Made by a program: the position numbers and the translations under genes
Notes under the pieces: model-generated
Told to the model about the DNA's origin: nothing
Databases searched by the model: none
The model's input: the letters and a program-made list of their open reading frames with translations, nothing else
Source of the DNA: Acidobacteriaceae bacterium
Lineage (GTDB): Bacteria; Acidobacteriota; Terriglobia; Terriglobales; Acidobacteriaceae
DNA: 16,123 bases
Assembly: GCA_025462785.1 (NCBI GenBank)
Contig: JAOAPG010000446.1
Coordinates: 1-16,123, forward strand
Direction: 5' to 3'
In this document: piece by piece, positions 1 through 8,525 of the stretch
Layout: the number at the start of each line of letters is the position of its first letter
Numbering within the stretch: position 1 is the first letter of the stretch

Positions 1-352
1 CCATGTCAAACGCGGAAACGCTGATCGGTTGCGAATTACAAGTGCCGAGTAGTGAGCGAGCACAGCTGGAGCCTGGTTGGACGTACATCAGTGACTTGGC
101 TGGATGCGTAGTTTTGACGGAGACCGCGAAGTCGGGATCGTCAGAGACGTGCAGTTCGGCGCGGGAGAAGCGCCATTGCTGCTTGTTACTGCTGAGCGCA
201 AAGAGCACGAAATACCGTACGCTGAAGCCTTTTTGAAAAACGTGGATCTTGAGCGCAAGCAAATTCACATGCAACTGCCCGAAGGCTTACTGGAAGTGAA
301 TGCACCGCTCAGTGCAGAAGAAAAGCTGGAACAGCAGAAGGGCAATAAATAG
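1..352 (+). CDS. rimM: RimM, 16S rRNA processing protein (C-terminal part, frameshifted)
   Basis: RimM helps mature the 30S subunit and binds ribosomal protein S19. The gene enters from the left edge, so the N-terminal domain is missing and the ATG at position 3 is probably internal. The visible part is the PRC-barrel domain: the segment GCELQVP followed by DLAGC is read in the frame of position 3, and FDGDREVGIVRDVQFG in the frame of position 104. These two halves join into one normal RimM sequence only if one T is added to the T run at 112-115 (Val-Phe-Asp instead of Val-Leu-Thr). The lesion is therefore a one-base deletion in a homopolymer. No canonical slippery heptamer is present. It may be an assembly error, because the rest of the domain is well conserved and trmD follows 26 bases later in the usual order. 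The ATG at 104 only marks where the second frame opens. Confidence 0.85.
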
Positions 353-378
353 CAGGTTGGGATGAGATAAGGTTCGCG

Positions 379-1188
379 ATGAAGATCGATATCGTAACCA
401 TCTTTCCCGATTTCTTCCGAGGACCGCTGGATTATGGCATTATCCGCAGGGCTCGAGAAGCTGGTCTAGCTAATATTGAGATCCATGATCTGCGTGCATT
501 CGCGCATGATCGTCATAAAACGGTTGACGACCGCCCATTTGGCGGGGGCGAAGGCATGGTGCTGAAGCCGGAACCGATCTTTGAGTGTATTGAGAAGCTG
601 GAACTTGCGCCGCGTGAAGAGCGCGTCGGCGGAGAGGCGAAGCAGAGTGTAGTCCTGCTTTCAGCACAGGGAACGAAGTTTGACCAGCTTGCTGCTGAAG
701 AGCTGGCAAAACTGGAACGCATTGTTCTAATCTGCGGCCGTTACGAGGGCGTAGATGAAAGAGTCGGCGACCATCTGGCCGATCGCGAGCTTTCGATTGG
801 CGATTTTGTGCTGAGCGGCGGAGAACTAGGCGCAGCGGTTATCATCGATACGGTTACAAGGCTTATCCCTGGTGCGTTGGGAAACGAGGCTTCTGCGAGG
901 CAAGAATCGTTTAGTTCGCGAGCTGTGACCGAGATGGGCGATGCTCCGGATTCAACGTGCGCTTCTGGTGGATTGCTGGACTATCCGCATTACACGCGGC
1001 CAGCGGATTTCCGAGGATGGACGGTTCCAGACGTTTTGGCTTCCGGGAATCACGAAGAAATACGACGTTGGCGCCGCCGTACAGCGCTGGAGAAGACACT
1101 AAGAAATCGTCCTGAGTTGCTAGATGGGACTGAGTTGAGCAAAGAAGACAAGAAAGTATTGGCCCAGATTAAGGGCGAGAGCAATTAG
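379..1188 (+). CDS. trmD: tRNA (guanine-37-N1)-methyltransferase TrmD
   Basis: TrmD methylates N1 of G37 next to the tRNA anticodon using S-adenosylmethionine, and this prevents frameshifting. The 269-residue product starts with MKIDIVTIFPDFF and carries HDRHKTVDDRPFGGGEGM (43-60). The trefoil-knot cofactor site includes ICGRYEGVDER (118-128), SIGDFVLSGGEL (139-150) and RLIPGALGNEAS (161-172). Arg161 matches the catalytic Arg154 of E. coli. The position of E. coli Asp169 appears to be Glu176 here. Compared with E. coli there are about 17 extra residues (within 179-197) before GLLDYPHYTRP. The product is slightly longer than the usual 240-260 residues, which this insertion explains. Starting 26 bases after rimM and followed by rplS, it lies in the usual translation cluster. 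An AAGG about seven bases before the ATG may be the ribosome binding site. Confidence 0.97.
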   Translation: MKIDIVTIFPDFFRGPLDYGIIRRAREAGLANIEIHDLRAFAHDRHKTVDDRPFGGGEGMVLKPEPIFECIEKLELAPREERVGGEAKQSVVLLSAQGTKFDQLAAEELAKLERIVLICGRYEGVDERVGDHLADRELSIGDFVLSGGELGAAVIIDTVTRLIPGALGNEASARQESFSSRAVTEMGDAPDSTCASGGLLDYPHYTRPADFRGWTVPDVLASGNHEEIRRWRRRTALEKTLRNRPELLDGTELSKEDKKVLAQIKGESN

Positions 1189-1256
1189 AAATAGACGGCT
1201 CACTTCTAAACATTGCTTGGCGAGCCGAAGATTTCCAGGAACGAAGGGACAAGATT

Positions 1257-1640
1257 ATGTCGAACCTCATCATCGAAAAACTTTTATCAAAAGCCAAACG
1301 CACTGACCTGCCACCATTCGCACCGGGCGATACCATCCGCGTTCACGTTCGCATTAAGGAAGGCGATAAAGAGCGCGTGCAGGCGTTTGAAGGCATCGTA
1401 ATTTCACGCAGCAACGGACCCCAGGCGAGTTTCACTGTCCGGAAGATCAGCTTCGGCCAAGGCGTCGAGCGCATTTTCCCTGACAATGCACGCGTCATTG
1501 ATAAGGTCGAGTTACTGCGATCGTCGAAGGTGCGACGCGCAAAGCTCTACTACTTGCGTGGACTGCGCGGCAAGGCTGCCCGGTTGAAGGATGTTGACCG
1601 GGAACACAGCAAGACCGAGACTGCTCCCACGGCCCAGTAG
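1257..1640 (+). CDS. rplS: 50S ribosomal protein L19
   Basis: L19 is a large-subunit protein at the interface with the 30S subunit. The 127-residue product has the family core: a basic N-terminal helix, then FAPGDTIRVHVRIKEG (21-36), ERVQAFEGIVISR (39-51), FTVRKISFGQGVERIFP (59-75) and a basic end with AKLYYLRGLRGKAARL. The last ten or so residues (TETAPTAQ) are a non-conserved tail. It lies 68 bases after trmD, as expected for the rpsP-rimM-trmD-rplS order, and a GGGACAAG just before the ATG may serve as ribosome binding site. It converges with the PilZ gene 35 bases downstream. No strong hairpin with a T run was seen between them, so the transcription stop is not evident. Confidence 0.97.
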   Translation: MSNLIIEKLLSKAKRTDLPPFAPGDTIRVHVRIKEGDKERVQAFEGIVISRSNGPQASFTVRKISFGQGVERIFPDNARVIDKVELLRSSKVRRAKLYYLRGLRGKAARLKDVDREHSKTETAPTAQ

Positions 1641-1675
1641 GAGTTCGGAACAGTTTGTAGTGGGAATGCTGTCGA

Positions 1676-2464
1676 CTAAACCTTGCTTTGTAGCTCGAAC
1701 TCGAACGACTGTTCGAGTTCCTGCTCCGCAAGTTTGCGAAGAAGAAACCGCAGGATTTGGCGGTCGCCCTTGCGGATCTCGCGAAACTCCAGGCCCAAGC
1801 CTCCGATTGGATCAATGTGCCGAACCAGCGCCTTGAGCCGTAGTTCATAGTCAGCGACATTGAGGGTGAGGTGTAATTCAGCGCCCGCCTGGAAATGTTG
1901 AGTAGTGGTGAGCAGGCATCCCACTTCAGATAAATCCCTCAGAGTGGCCGAAGCTGCTTTCCCTTGCATAGTTTTGCTGCGCACTTCCGCCGCACCTTCG
2001 ATTATGTATCGAGGAGATCGGCGGTGATTGCATTCAGCACCGAAACGCAGATTGCGAAGACTGCTCTCCCGCACCACGGGATCGTAAACTTCTTGCAGAT
2101 CGCGCAGTTCGGCTTCCCACATGAGTCGGTCCGCCTCGACAGTCTGAATTCCTACCTGACCGCGAAATTCGGAATTGGGATCACCCACCCACACTACACG
2201 GCAGAAGGATTTGCTCCGTCCACGTTCGATCGCGATGATATCGCCGATCTGTTTGACGCGTCGAAGGCCTGTAATTCGAGCTCCTTGCGGCGAAATATCA
2301 TAGGTGCACGCCATGTCCGGACACGGCTTATAGTCTCCGTCCCAACAAGTAACCTTCAGCGGCAATGCGACCTGAACACGCCTGCCGGAACGATCCGGTG
2401 ACGGCTCTTGAAAGATTTGCTTGAATAGCTCCTGCTTCAAAGCGGTGATCCCCTCGGTCACCAA
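1676..2464 (-). CDS. Tandem PilZ-domain protein, probable c-di-GMP receptor
   Basis: PilZ domains bind the second messenger cyclic di-GMP through an RxxxR motif and a later (D/N)xSxxG motif. Both motifs occur twice in this 262-residue protein. The first pair is Arg25-x3-Arg29 with Asp56-x-Ser58-x2-Gly61; the second is Arg148-x3-Arg152 with Asp177-x-Ser179-x2-Gly182. The protein is therefore two PilZ domains in tandem, with no output domain, signal peptide or membrane segment. A short helix rich in Glu and Leu closes it. The start is uncertain: TTG at 2462-2464 or GTG directly after it at 2459-2461 are the only plausible codons, and an in-frame stop lies a short distance upstream. It is divergent from rnhB, with 148 bases between. 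That space holds an imperfect inverted repeat, GTAAC at 2503-2507 and GTTAC at 2517-2521. Its target is unknown; motility, polysaccharide or attachment control would be usual for the family. Confidence 0.85.
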   Translation of the reverse strand: MVTEGITALKQELFKQIFQEPSPDRSGRRVQVALPLKVTCWDGDYKPCPDMACTYDISPQGARITGLRRVKQIGDIIAIERGRSKSFCRVVWVGDPNSEFRGQVGIQTVEADRLMWEAELRDLQEVYDPVVRESSLRNLRFGAECNHRRSPRYIIEGAAEVRSKTMQGKAASATLRDLSEVGCLLTTTQHFQAGAELHLTLNVADYELRLKALVRHIDPIGGLGLEFREIRKGDRQILRFLLRKLAEQELEQSFEFELQSKV

Positions 2465-2612
2465 AAGGTAACAAGTAGGTTGCCGAGGGTCAATTTACGG
2501 TGGTAACTCAAAAGAGGTTACTAACTAACTATCCTGCTTTCAGACCCCTTTTTCCGCCTTGCTCCACAGGCCCTGTTTCCGGGAAGATTCATTCGGTATT
2601 CTTTAATAACGA

Positions 2613-3365
2613 ATGGCGACCAAGGCAAAACTCGCTCCTGAGAAGCCGATTTCCGCATCTGCGGCCAAGCTACGGCTGCTCAAACGGCTGCGATGCACGT
2701 TGAAATACGAAAAGATCGCCTGGCAGTCCGGCGCGCAATTAGTTGCGGGGGTAGACGAAGTAGGACGCGGTTCCCTCTTCGGACCGGTGGTGGCTGCGGC
2801 TGTAATCCTCGACCCCGCATACCGGGTCCGTGGATTGCGCGACTCGAAGCTGCTGCTTGCTGATCGCCGGGAAGTGTTAGCGCAGAGAATTCGCCAGCAC
2901 GCAATCGCATGGGCTGTGGCAGCAGTGGACGCGGCACAAATTGACCAGATCAATATCTACCAGGCATCGCGGGTGGCAATGCGCGAAGCCGTAATGCGCT
3001 TGCAGCCGGTTCCCGATCATCTGCTGGTCGATGCCGTCCGCCTGGATTGCGAGTTGCCCCAGAAACCGATCATTCATGGCGACGCTCTCTCCGCTTCGAT
3101 CGCCGCAGCGTCGATTTTGGCCAAAGTGGAGCGTGATCGCATGGTCACAGAATGGGACGCAGTTTTCCCAGTCTACAATCTTGCGTCCAATAAGGGATAT
3201 AGCACACCGCGACACATTGCCGCCCTGCGCCAGCACGGGCCCTCTCCGCTGCATCGCCAGTCGTTCGCACCGGTTTGGAACAATCCCGTACCTCAAGAAG
3301 TTCTGCAGTTCATGTTGGAAGACAAGCCGGAAGCTCCGGAATCGCCGTTAGAACTGATTTCCTAG
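2613..3365 (+). CDS. rnhB: Ribonuclease HII
   Basis: RNase HII cuts RNA in RNA/DNA hybrids, including single ribonucleotides built into DNA. The product has 250 residues. The family signature GVDEVGRGSLFGPVVAAAVIL begins at residue 46 and gives Asp48 and Glu49. The LLVDA segment supplies Asp140 and the KVERD segment Asp175, so all four metal-binding acidic residues are present. DSKLL (77-81) and GYSTPRH (195-201) are also typical. The first 40 residues are an extra basic N-terminal stretch compared with short family members. No strong ribosome binding site precedes the ATG, so a start a little further in is possible. Its place after rplS matches many genomes, except that the PilZ gene is inserted in reverse orientation. 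Confidence 0.96.
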   Translation: MATKAKLAPEKPISASAAKLRLLKRLRCTLKYEKIAWQSGAQLVAGVDEVGRGSLFGPVVAAAVILDPAYRVRGLRDSKLLLADRREVLAQRIRQHAIAWAVAAVDAAQIDQINIYQASRVAMREAVMRLQPVPDHLLVDAVRLDCELPQKPIIHGDALSASIAAASILAKVERDRMVTEWDAVFPVYNLASNKGYSTPRHIAALRQHGPSPLHRQSFAPVWNNPVPQEVLQFMLEDKPEAPESPLELIS

Positions 3366-3697
3366 ATAGGCCATTCACTCGTGGCGTGTTGAGCGATGCA
3401 TCCGACTAGGTTGGCTCGCTTCCTTTGTTGCCGCAAGTTTTTGCACTCGGAATCTAATGGCACGGCTCGTATTGGATTCGATAACGGCTCTTGCTCATCT
3501 CTGTTATTCTCTTCCTCGTTCTTCAAGTACCCTGAGTTCAAAGACTTGGAGCATCGCGCTATCCCCGACGCGATCTCAGCCTGCATTCCGTCAAGCATCT
3601 GTTTTGGGACCTGGAAGTGCACCAACCAGTATGGGACCCGGACGCACCCGTAATCGGACCGAGTAACCACAGAAAAAAGCCTGTTTGGGAGGATGTA
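3366..3697 (+). other. Intergenic region without a supported gene
   Basis: This 332-base stretch lies between rnhB and the first large secreted protein. Short open frames exist on both strands, but their translations show no domain, signal peptide or recognisable family, and they overlap one another. A pyrimidine-rich tract runs through about 3490-3530. It presumably holds the promoter of the downstream gene; no convincing -35/-10 pair was found. Confidence 0.5.
3687..3693 (+). promoter_or_regulatory. Ribosome binding site that decides a GTG start
   Basis: GGGAGGA lies four bases before a GTG at 3698-3700. Starting there places the signal peptide (RSRFLIALFLVGLVV) right at the N-terminus. 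The upstream ATG at 3617 would add 27 hydrophilic residues in front of it and has no such site. Confidence 0.65.
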
Positions 3698-5983
3698 GTG
3701 CAGGGTATTTCCCGAAGCCGTTTTTTAATCGCACTATTCTTGGTTGGACTCGTTGTCCCTCTATCTGCTCAGCAGTTCTACGCCACCAGCGAAACCACAG
3801 GGCAGCTTGAACTCATCAACCTGGGGAACAAAACACTCACGAGCGTTTACACCGCGGCGGGATCCCCAGACAGCATCCTGATTAATTCCCAACAACAGCT
3901 AGTTTACGATTTATCGCGAGAAGGGATCCTTGCACTATACGATCCTGTCACACAAACCAACACAGTTCTGGCCCCCGGCCTTAAGAGTCCGCGCGATCTC
4001 GTCTTTGATGTGCCCACAGCATGTAACCCAAACGCGAATGCCAACACCATGCTGGTGGCAGAATATTCCATTGGACAAATCATCCGATACAACTTCACAA
4101 CAGGCACATTCGCGAAGTTGGGTGGACAGCTCGGATCTCCCACCACGGGTTTTTCGGTGGACGGGCTCGCCTATGACGCCCAGGGGAATTTGTTCGCAAT
4201 CGCGAATCACAACACCGTAGTTCAACTTGATCCTTGCACCGGACAGGTTTTGAACACGCTGGTGCTTGAACCACATGACAAAGTCAATGGCGGGGATGGA
4301 ATGGTCTACGATCCTTACAGCGGCCAGTTATGGATCAGCCATGACGGAACTGACAGCGCAAATGGACTGATTGAAGTTCCTACCGATCTTTCTTCGTTTG
4401 CGCTTTTTCAAGTCGGCCAAATACCGGTTCCGGATGGGATTGCCTCGGATGGGAAGGGAAATCTCTACATTGGCGCGGGGCTGCAAAGGCTGATGGTGTA
4501 CAACATTCCGACGGACACACTTGCGCAGCCGGCAGCAAATTCACTGCTTGTACCTGGAATCGATTCCTTGGCCTTAATTCCAGGAACATCCACCTCTACC
4601 GCATTAACTGCGTCTCCAAATCCGGCTGCTCCGGGGGAGCCAGTCACGCTGACGGCCACAATAACACCAACTCCTACAGGTACGCCCCTTGGAACAGTGA
4701 TTTTCTACAATGGCTCGACGTTGCTTGATACCGAGAAAGTCAATGCGTCGGGCGTTGCAACATTCATAACCAGCAGCCTGCCTCCTGGAACGGACAGCCT
4801 CACTGCTGCATATTCTGGCAATATCAACTTTGCGGCTTCGACTTCCCCGAATGTGGACGAAATAGTTACGGGGACAAGTTTGACGCCAACGTCCACCGCA
4901 TTGGCCGCATTTCCAAATCCGGCTGCCGCGGGTCAATCAGTCACCTTGACGGCGACCATCACCCCAACTCCCACAGGCGCGTCTTTCGGATCGGTGAATT
5001 TCTACGACGGATCGACCTTGTTAGGTACCGGGATTGTCAATGCTTCGGGTGTAGCAACGACCACGACAAGCAACCTTGCCGTCGGCTCCCATAACATCAC
5101 AGCATCGTACTCTGGAAATGCAGCCTTCGCAGCTTCGACCTCGCCCGCTGTAATGGAAACAGTCAATGCAAGTTCAACGCCGACGATTACGACTTTGTCC
5201 GCATCTCCGAATCCGGCTGTTGCGGGTCAGTCGGTCACGTTGAGCGCAACCATAACCCCAACTCCTACGGGCGGCACACTGGGAACCGTGAGTTTCAATG
5301 AGGGCGCGACTTTGCTAGGCACGGGGAACGTCAATGCCTCGGGTGTCGCAACGTTCACGATCAGCAGCCTTGCCGTCGGGTCTCACAACATCACGGCATC
5401 GTACTCTGGGAACGCAGGCTTCGGAGCTTCGGCATCATCTCCGCTGACTCTAACAGTCGGAGCAGCGCCGACGTTCACCGTGAAGGCTCCGCAGACGCCG
5501 GTCACTGTTGCTGCTGGCGCTTCAGTAAATGTGAATGTCAGCGTATCCGCCGTCGGCGGCGGTTACAGCGGTGTGGTTACGATGTCCTCGTCTGGATTAC
5601 CGGCCGATGCGACAATCACGTTTAATCCCGCAACTGTGGTGCCAGGAAATTCGTCGGCATCGACAATCATGACGATCCAGACTACAACCCAGGATGCGAG
5701 CATCCCGGCGCAGCAGAAATCGGACTTCCCTTTCACATCGATTTGCCTGGCTGCTAGCCTCTGCCTGATCGGCGGTAACAGTCGGCGGCTTGCCAGATCG
5801 CTCCCGATTGTTTTAGCCTTCGCGGTTTTAACAGGAGGAACACTCATGCTTAGTGGCTGCGGTGGAGGCGGTCAATCTACAACCCAGCCACCTCAGGGCC
5901 AGAGCAAGACTTATGTGGTCACGGTCAGCGGGACGAGCGGCTCCCTTAGTGCCTCGACTACGTTCTCGCTGATTGTGCAGTAA
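3698..5983 (+). CDS. Secreted propeller protein with Ig-like repeats and internal lipobox
   Basis: With the GTG start the product has 761 residues. A signal peptide covers about 1-24 (cut after PLSA). Residues of about 25-295 form an SMP-30/NHL/YncE-like beta-propeller, with blades marked by phrases such as SPRDLVFDV, VDGLAYDAQGNLFAIA and PDGIASDGKGNLYIGAG. Three tandem Ig-like (Big_3-type) repeats follow at about 299-397, 398-495 and 496-588. A last Ig-like domain starts near 590. It is interrupted at about 668-735 by a short hydrophobic stretch, an Arg-rich turn (NSRRLAR), a membrane segment and the lipobox LSGC with Cys721, followed by four Gly. The domain then resumes with YVVTVSGTSGS and ends at residue 761. 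No catalytic residue is evident; a binding, adhesion or surface role is inferred. Similar architectures are frequent in Acidobacteria. Confidence 0.82.
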   Translation: MQGISRSRFLIALFLVGLVVPLSAQQFYATSETTGQLELINLGNKTLTSVYTAAGSPDSILINSQQQLVYDLSREGILALYDPVTQTNTVLAPGLKSPRDLVFDVPTACNPNANANTMLVAEYSIGQIIRYNFTTGTFAKLGGQLGSPTTGFSVDGLAYDAQGNLFAIANHNTVVQLDPCTGQVLNTLVLEPHDKVNGGDGMVYDPYSGQLWISHDGTDSANGLIEVPTDLSSFALFQVGQIPVPDGIASDGKGNLYIGAGLQRLMVYNIPTDTLAQPAANSLLVPGIDSLALIPGTSTSTALTASPNPAAPGEPVTLTATITPTPTGTPLGTVIFYNGSTLLDTEKVNASGVATFITSSLPPGTDSLTAAYSGNINFAASTSPNVDEIVTGTSLTPTSTALAAFPNPAAAGQSVTLTATITPTPTGASFGSVNFYDGSTLLGTGIVNASGVATTTTSNLAVGSHNITASYSGNAAFAASTSPAVMETVNASSTPTITTLSASPNPAVAGQSVTLSATITPTPTGGTLGTVSFNEGATLLGTGNVNASGVATFTISSLAVGSHNITASYSGNAGFGASASSPLTLTVGAAPTFTVKAPQTPVTVAAGASVNVNVSVSAVGGGYSGVVTMSSSGLPADATITFNPATVVPGNSSASTIMTIQTTTQDASIPAQQKSDFPFTSICLAASLCLIGGNSRRLARSLPIVLAFAVLTGGTLMLSGCGGGGQSTTQPPQGQSKTYVVTVSGTSGSLSASTTFSLIVQ
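4592..5470 (+). repeat. Three tandem in-frame Ig-like repeats
   Basis: Three units with periods of 297 and 294 bases code for about 98-99 residues each. The units share SPNPA, TLTATITPTPTG, GSTLLGTG, VNASGVAT, SLAVGSHNITASYSGNA and AASTSP. Units 2 and 3 are closest; unit 1 diverges most (LPPGTDSLTAAYSGN). The DNA is also alike (for example CCAAATCCGGCT at 4616 and 4913), so unit number could change by recombination. Confidence 0.85.
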
Positions 5984-6304
5984 GGCCAATCCTTTCTGGA
6001 TAGAAGCGCTTGGGTAGCCGGGTTTTCTTTTCCGTGCGGTAGGCCCATGATTTCGGACGCAATCCGCTTACAGCAACTTGCGCCATTCGTGGCCTTGACC
6101 GCCTAGCGACTCTTCGATAAAGTCACTCTGATCCCGTAGAATTCCCCCACTGCGGATTCAGTTGAGCTGGCTTCTGTTCGTATCTTTGTTGTCAGTGCTC
6201 CGTTGGTAGTTCCCGAACTCACGGTAACACGCGTTTATACGTCGTGCGAAGCTGATAATTGCCAGGAAGCCCACTATCGAATTTCCGGGTTATCGGAGTG
6301 CACT
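5984..6304 (+). other. Intergenic region without a supported gene
   Basis: This stretch of 321 bases separates the two large secreted proteins. The reading frame of the downstream protein extends up to 6203, but without a signal or conserved sequence, so it is taken as untranslated. A 44-codon minus-strand open stretch (6103-6234) has no recognisable similarity. No convincing terminator or promoter was found. Confidence 0.5.
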
Positions 6305-8479
6305 ATGCGTGGGGACGCAAGCCAAAAGTACAATTTAAGGTCTGCCCATTCCGTACTAGTTCTACTTTTTCTTGCAATCTTCTTTTGCTGCTCGTTGCAG
6401 CCGCTGTGCGTTCGCGCCCAGACTGCCGTTACGATGTGGCACTACAACAATGCCCTTACTAGCGCGAACACGACGGAGACCTTACTCACTCCCGCCAATG
6501 TAAATGCCAGGAGTTTTGGCAAACTCTTCACCCGGCCGGTAGATGGATTTGTCGTTGGCCAGCCTCTCTACCTGCCCAATCTCACAATGGCTGACAATTC
6601 AGTTCGCAACGTAGTTTTCGTGGCCACGATGCACGACAGCGTTTATGCATTTGACGCTTACACGGCCGGCGCCGCTCCACTGTGGACCACGAGCTTACTT
6701 AATTACAGTCCTGCCGGAGCGACGCCGGTTCCCATCAACGTCAAAGGCTGCGCGAGCACCGTGGCGTGGACTGAAACCGGCGTGATCTCAACTCCTGTTA
6801 TCGATTCGGCAAGTAACACTATCTATCTTGTCGCCGAGACCTACGAGAGTGGCAAGGTCATTCATCGGCTACATGCCCTCGATGTCACGACCGGTCAAGA
6901 GAAGTTGGGAGGACCTGCTACGATTGCCGCCAGCTACCAAAGCAACGGGAAGACCTACACGTTTGTAGATACTCATCAGATGAATCGGCCAGGTCTTCTG
7001 CTAGTGAATGGCCATATTTATATAGGTTTCGGTGGGGCTAGCTGTAACGGAAGCGATCAAGGCTGGATTATGTCGTACAACGCCTCAACTCTGGCGCAAG
7101 AGGGCGCATTCGACCTAGAGCCCGGAGGACAGTTTGCATCCGTGTGGCAGAAGGGGGCGGCTCTCTCTGCCGACAGTAGCGGGGATGTCTACGCGGAATC
7201 AGGTGAAGGAACTTTTAACCCCGGCGTGGATCTTGGTTCGAGTGTGATGAAAGTCAGCCAGGTAGGACAGACGCTTCCTTTGGCTGATTGGTTCACCCCA
7301 TACAACTGGAGTTACCTTAACCACTACGATCAAGACCTAAATGACGGTGTCCTCATCCTCCCCGATCAACCGGGCCCTTTCCCTCACGAACTCATTGCAG
7401 AGGGAAAAGTTGGTACGGTCTATGTTCTCAATCGCGATGACATGGGGCAGAACTGTCCAGTCTGTAGTGATCTGACCGGGGATAGCCAGGTTGTGCAAGA
7501 GTTGCCCAGTGAAGTGGGCAGAGAGACTGGAACGCCGGTCTATTGGAACAATACCGTTTACTTCACCGGCGCACACAGCGTACGAGCTTATAAATTAAAC
7601 AATGGGCAGCTTATCACCCCGCCTGCGCAGTCCGCCATCGTTCCGGCAAACGGCCATTCCATTCTTACGTCTGATGGAAATCTGAATGGAATTCTGTGGT
7701 CTGTAGGCGGTACCGTGCTGTGGGCAATGGATCCCATCACTTTGAAGGTCATTTACACCAGCGCTCAGGCTCCAAGTGGTCGGGACGCTTTGCCTCCATT
7801 CGCTCATTTCGCGACACCTATTGTTGCGGATGGCCAAGTGTTCTTTGGAACCCAGAACAGTCTTGTAGTCTATGGTCTTTTGCCAAGGTTGTCGGCGAGT
7901 GCTGGAAATCAGCAAAATGCGATTGTCGGCACAACCCTGCCGAATCGAATCAGCGTTCAAGCTATCGACTCCGCCGGAATCACCTTTCCGGGTGTGACGG
8001 TTACTTTCAGCGACAACGGTGCGAATGGAAGCTTTAATCCTCTCACAGCGGTCACCGATGATGGAGGTACGGCGTCTACTACATACACTCTTCCGCTCAA
8101 AGCGGGCACCTATAATTTGAGCGCTACAGCAGCGGGTTATGCAACGGCTTTGTTCTCAGAAACCGGCACTCCATCCGGGACTACTGGACTCTCAAGAGCA
8201 GGGGGAAGCGGTCAGTCTGCACCCGTTCAAACACTTTTGCCCAAGGCTCTGGTGGTAAAAGCGCACGATCAATACAACAACGGAGTGCCCGATATTATGG
8301 TCAACTTCAACGACAACGGCGCTGGGGGAACTTTCTCAGCGACCTCCGTTATTACGAACAGCAAAGGATTAGCCACTGTCAATTACACGACTGGAACAAG
8401 AACAGGAACAGTGACGATTACCGCAACCGCATCGGGGCTAACGCCGCTTAAGTTTTTCGTCACGGTTACGGCGCAATGA
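6305..8479 (+). CDS. Secreted PQQ-type beta-propeller protein with two C-terminal Ig-like domains
   Basis: The product has 724 residues. The ATG at 6305 is chosen because GGAG at 6295-6298 precedes it and because the signal peptide then begins near the N-terminus: basic start, hydrophobic core SVLVLLFLAIFFCCSL, cut after VRA at about residue 38. An upstream ATG (6203) would add 34 hydrophilic residues. The mature protein starts with WHYNNALTSANTTETLLTPANV, typical of this acidobacterial family. It continues to about residue 528 as a propeller with PQQ-like repeat phrases (VVFVATMHDSVYAFDA, GTVYVLNRDD, VYFTGAHSVRAYKLNNGQL). Two Big_1/invasin-like domains follow, at about 531-622 and 625-724; both share the pattern GVxVxFxDNGAxGxF. 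The presence of bound quinone or metal cannot be judged. An extracellular or periplasmic role is inferred. It converges with hxlR 46 bases downstream. Confidence 0.82.
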   Translation: MRGDASQKYNLRSAHSVLVLLFLAIFFCCSLQPLCVRAQTAVTMWHYNNALTSANTTETLLTPANVNARSFGKLFTRPVDGFVVGQPLYLPNLTMADNSVRNVVFVATMHDSVYAFDAYTAGAAPLWTTSLLNYSPAGATPVPINVKGCASTVAWTETGVISTPVIDSASNTIYLVAETYESGKVIHRLHALDVTTGQEKLGGPATIAASYQSNGKTYTFVDTHQMNRPGLLLVNGHIYIGFGGASCNGSDQGWIMSYNASTLAQEGAFDLEPGGQFASVWQKGAALSADSSGDVYAESGEGTFNPGVDLGSSVMKVSQVGQTLPLADWFTPYNWSYLNHYDQDLNDGVLILPDQPGPFPHELIAEGKVGTVYVLNRDDMGQNCPVCSDLTGDSQVVQELPSEVGRETGTPVYWNNTVYFTGAHSVRAYKLNNGQLITPPAQSAIVPANGHSILTSDGNLNGILWSVGGTVLWAMDPITLKVIYTSAQAPSGRDALPPFAHFATPIVADGQVFFGTQNSLVVYGLLPRLSASAGNQQNAIVGTTLPNRISVQAIDSAGITFPGVTVTFSDNGANGSFNPLTAVTDDGGTASTTYTLPLKAGTYNLSATAAGYATALFSETGTPSGTTGLSRAGGSGQSAPVQTLLPKALVVKAHDQYNNGVPDIMVNFNDNGAGGTFSATSVITNSKGLATVNYTTGTRTGTVTITATASGLTPLKFFVTVTAQ

Positions 8480-8525
8480 GGCAGCAATCCGTTCGTGGAA
8501 CCCTATGGGCTGATTGACGTCTAAT

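Noticed and set aside
108..118. Programmed -1 frameshift in rimM
   Set aside because: The sequence lacks a canonical X XXY YYZ heptamer and no downstream stimulatory hairpin was evident.
3362..3670. Overlapping open frames of 69-102 codons on both strands after rnhB
   Set aside because: Their translations show no domain or signal peptide and they compete for the same bases.
6103..6234. A minus-strand open stretch of 44 codons between the two large secreted proteins
   Set aside because: It has only a GTG as possible start, no ribosome binding site and no recognisable family.
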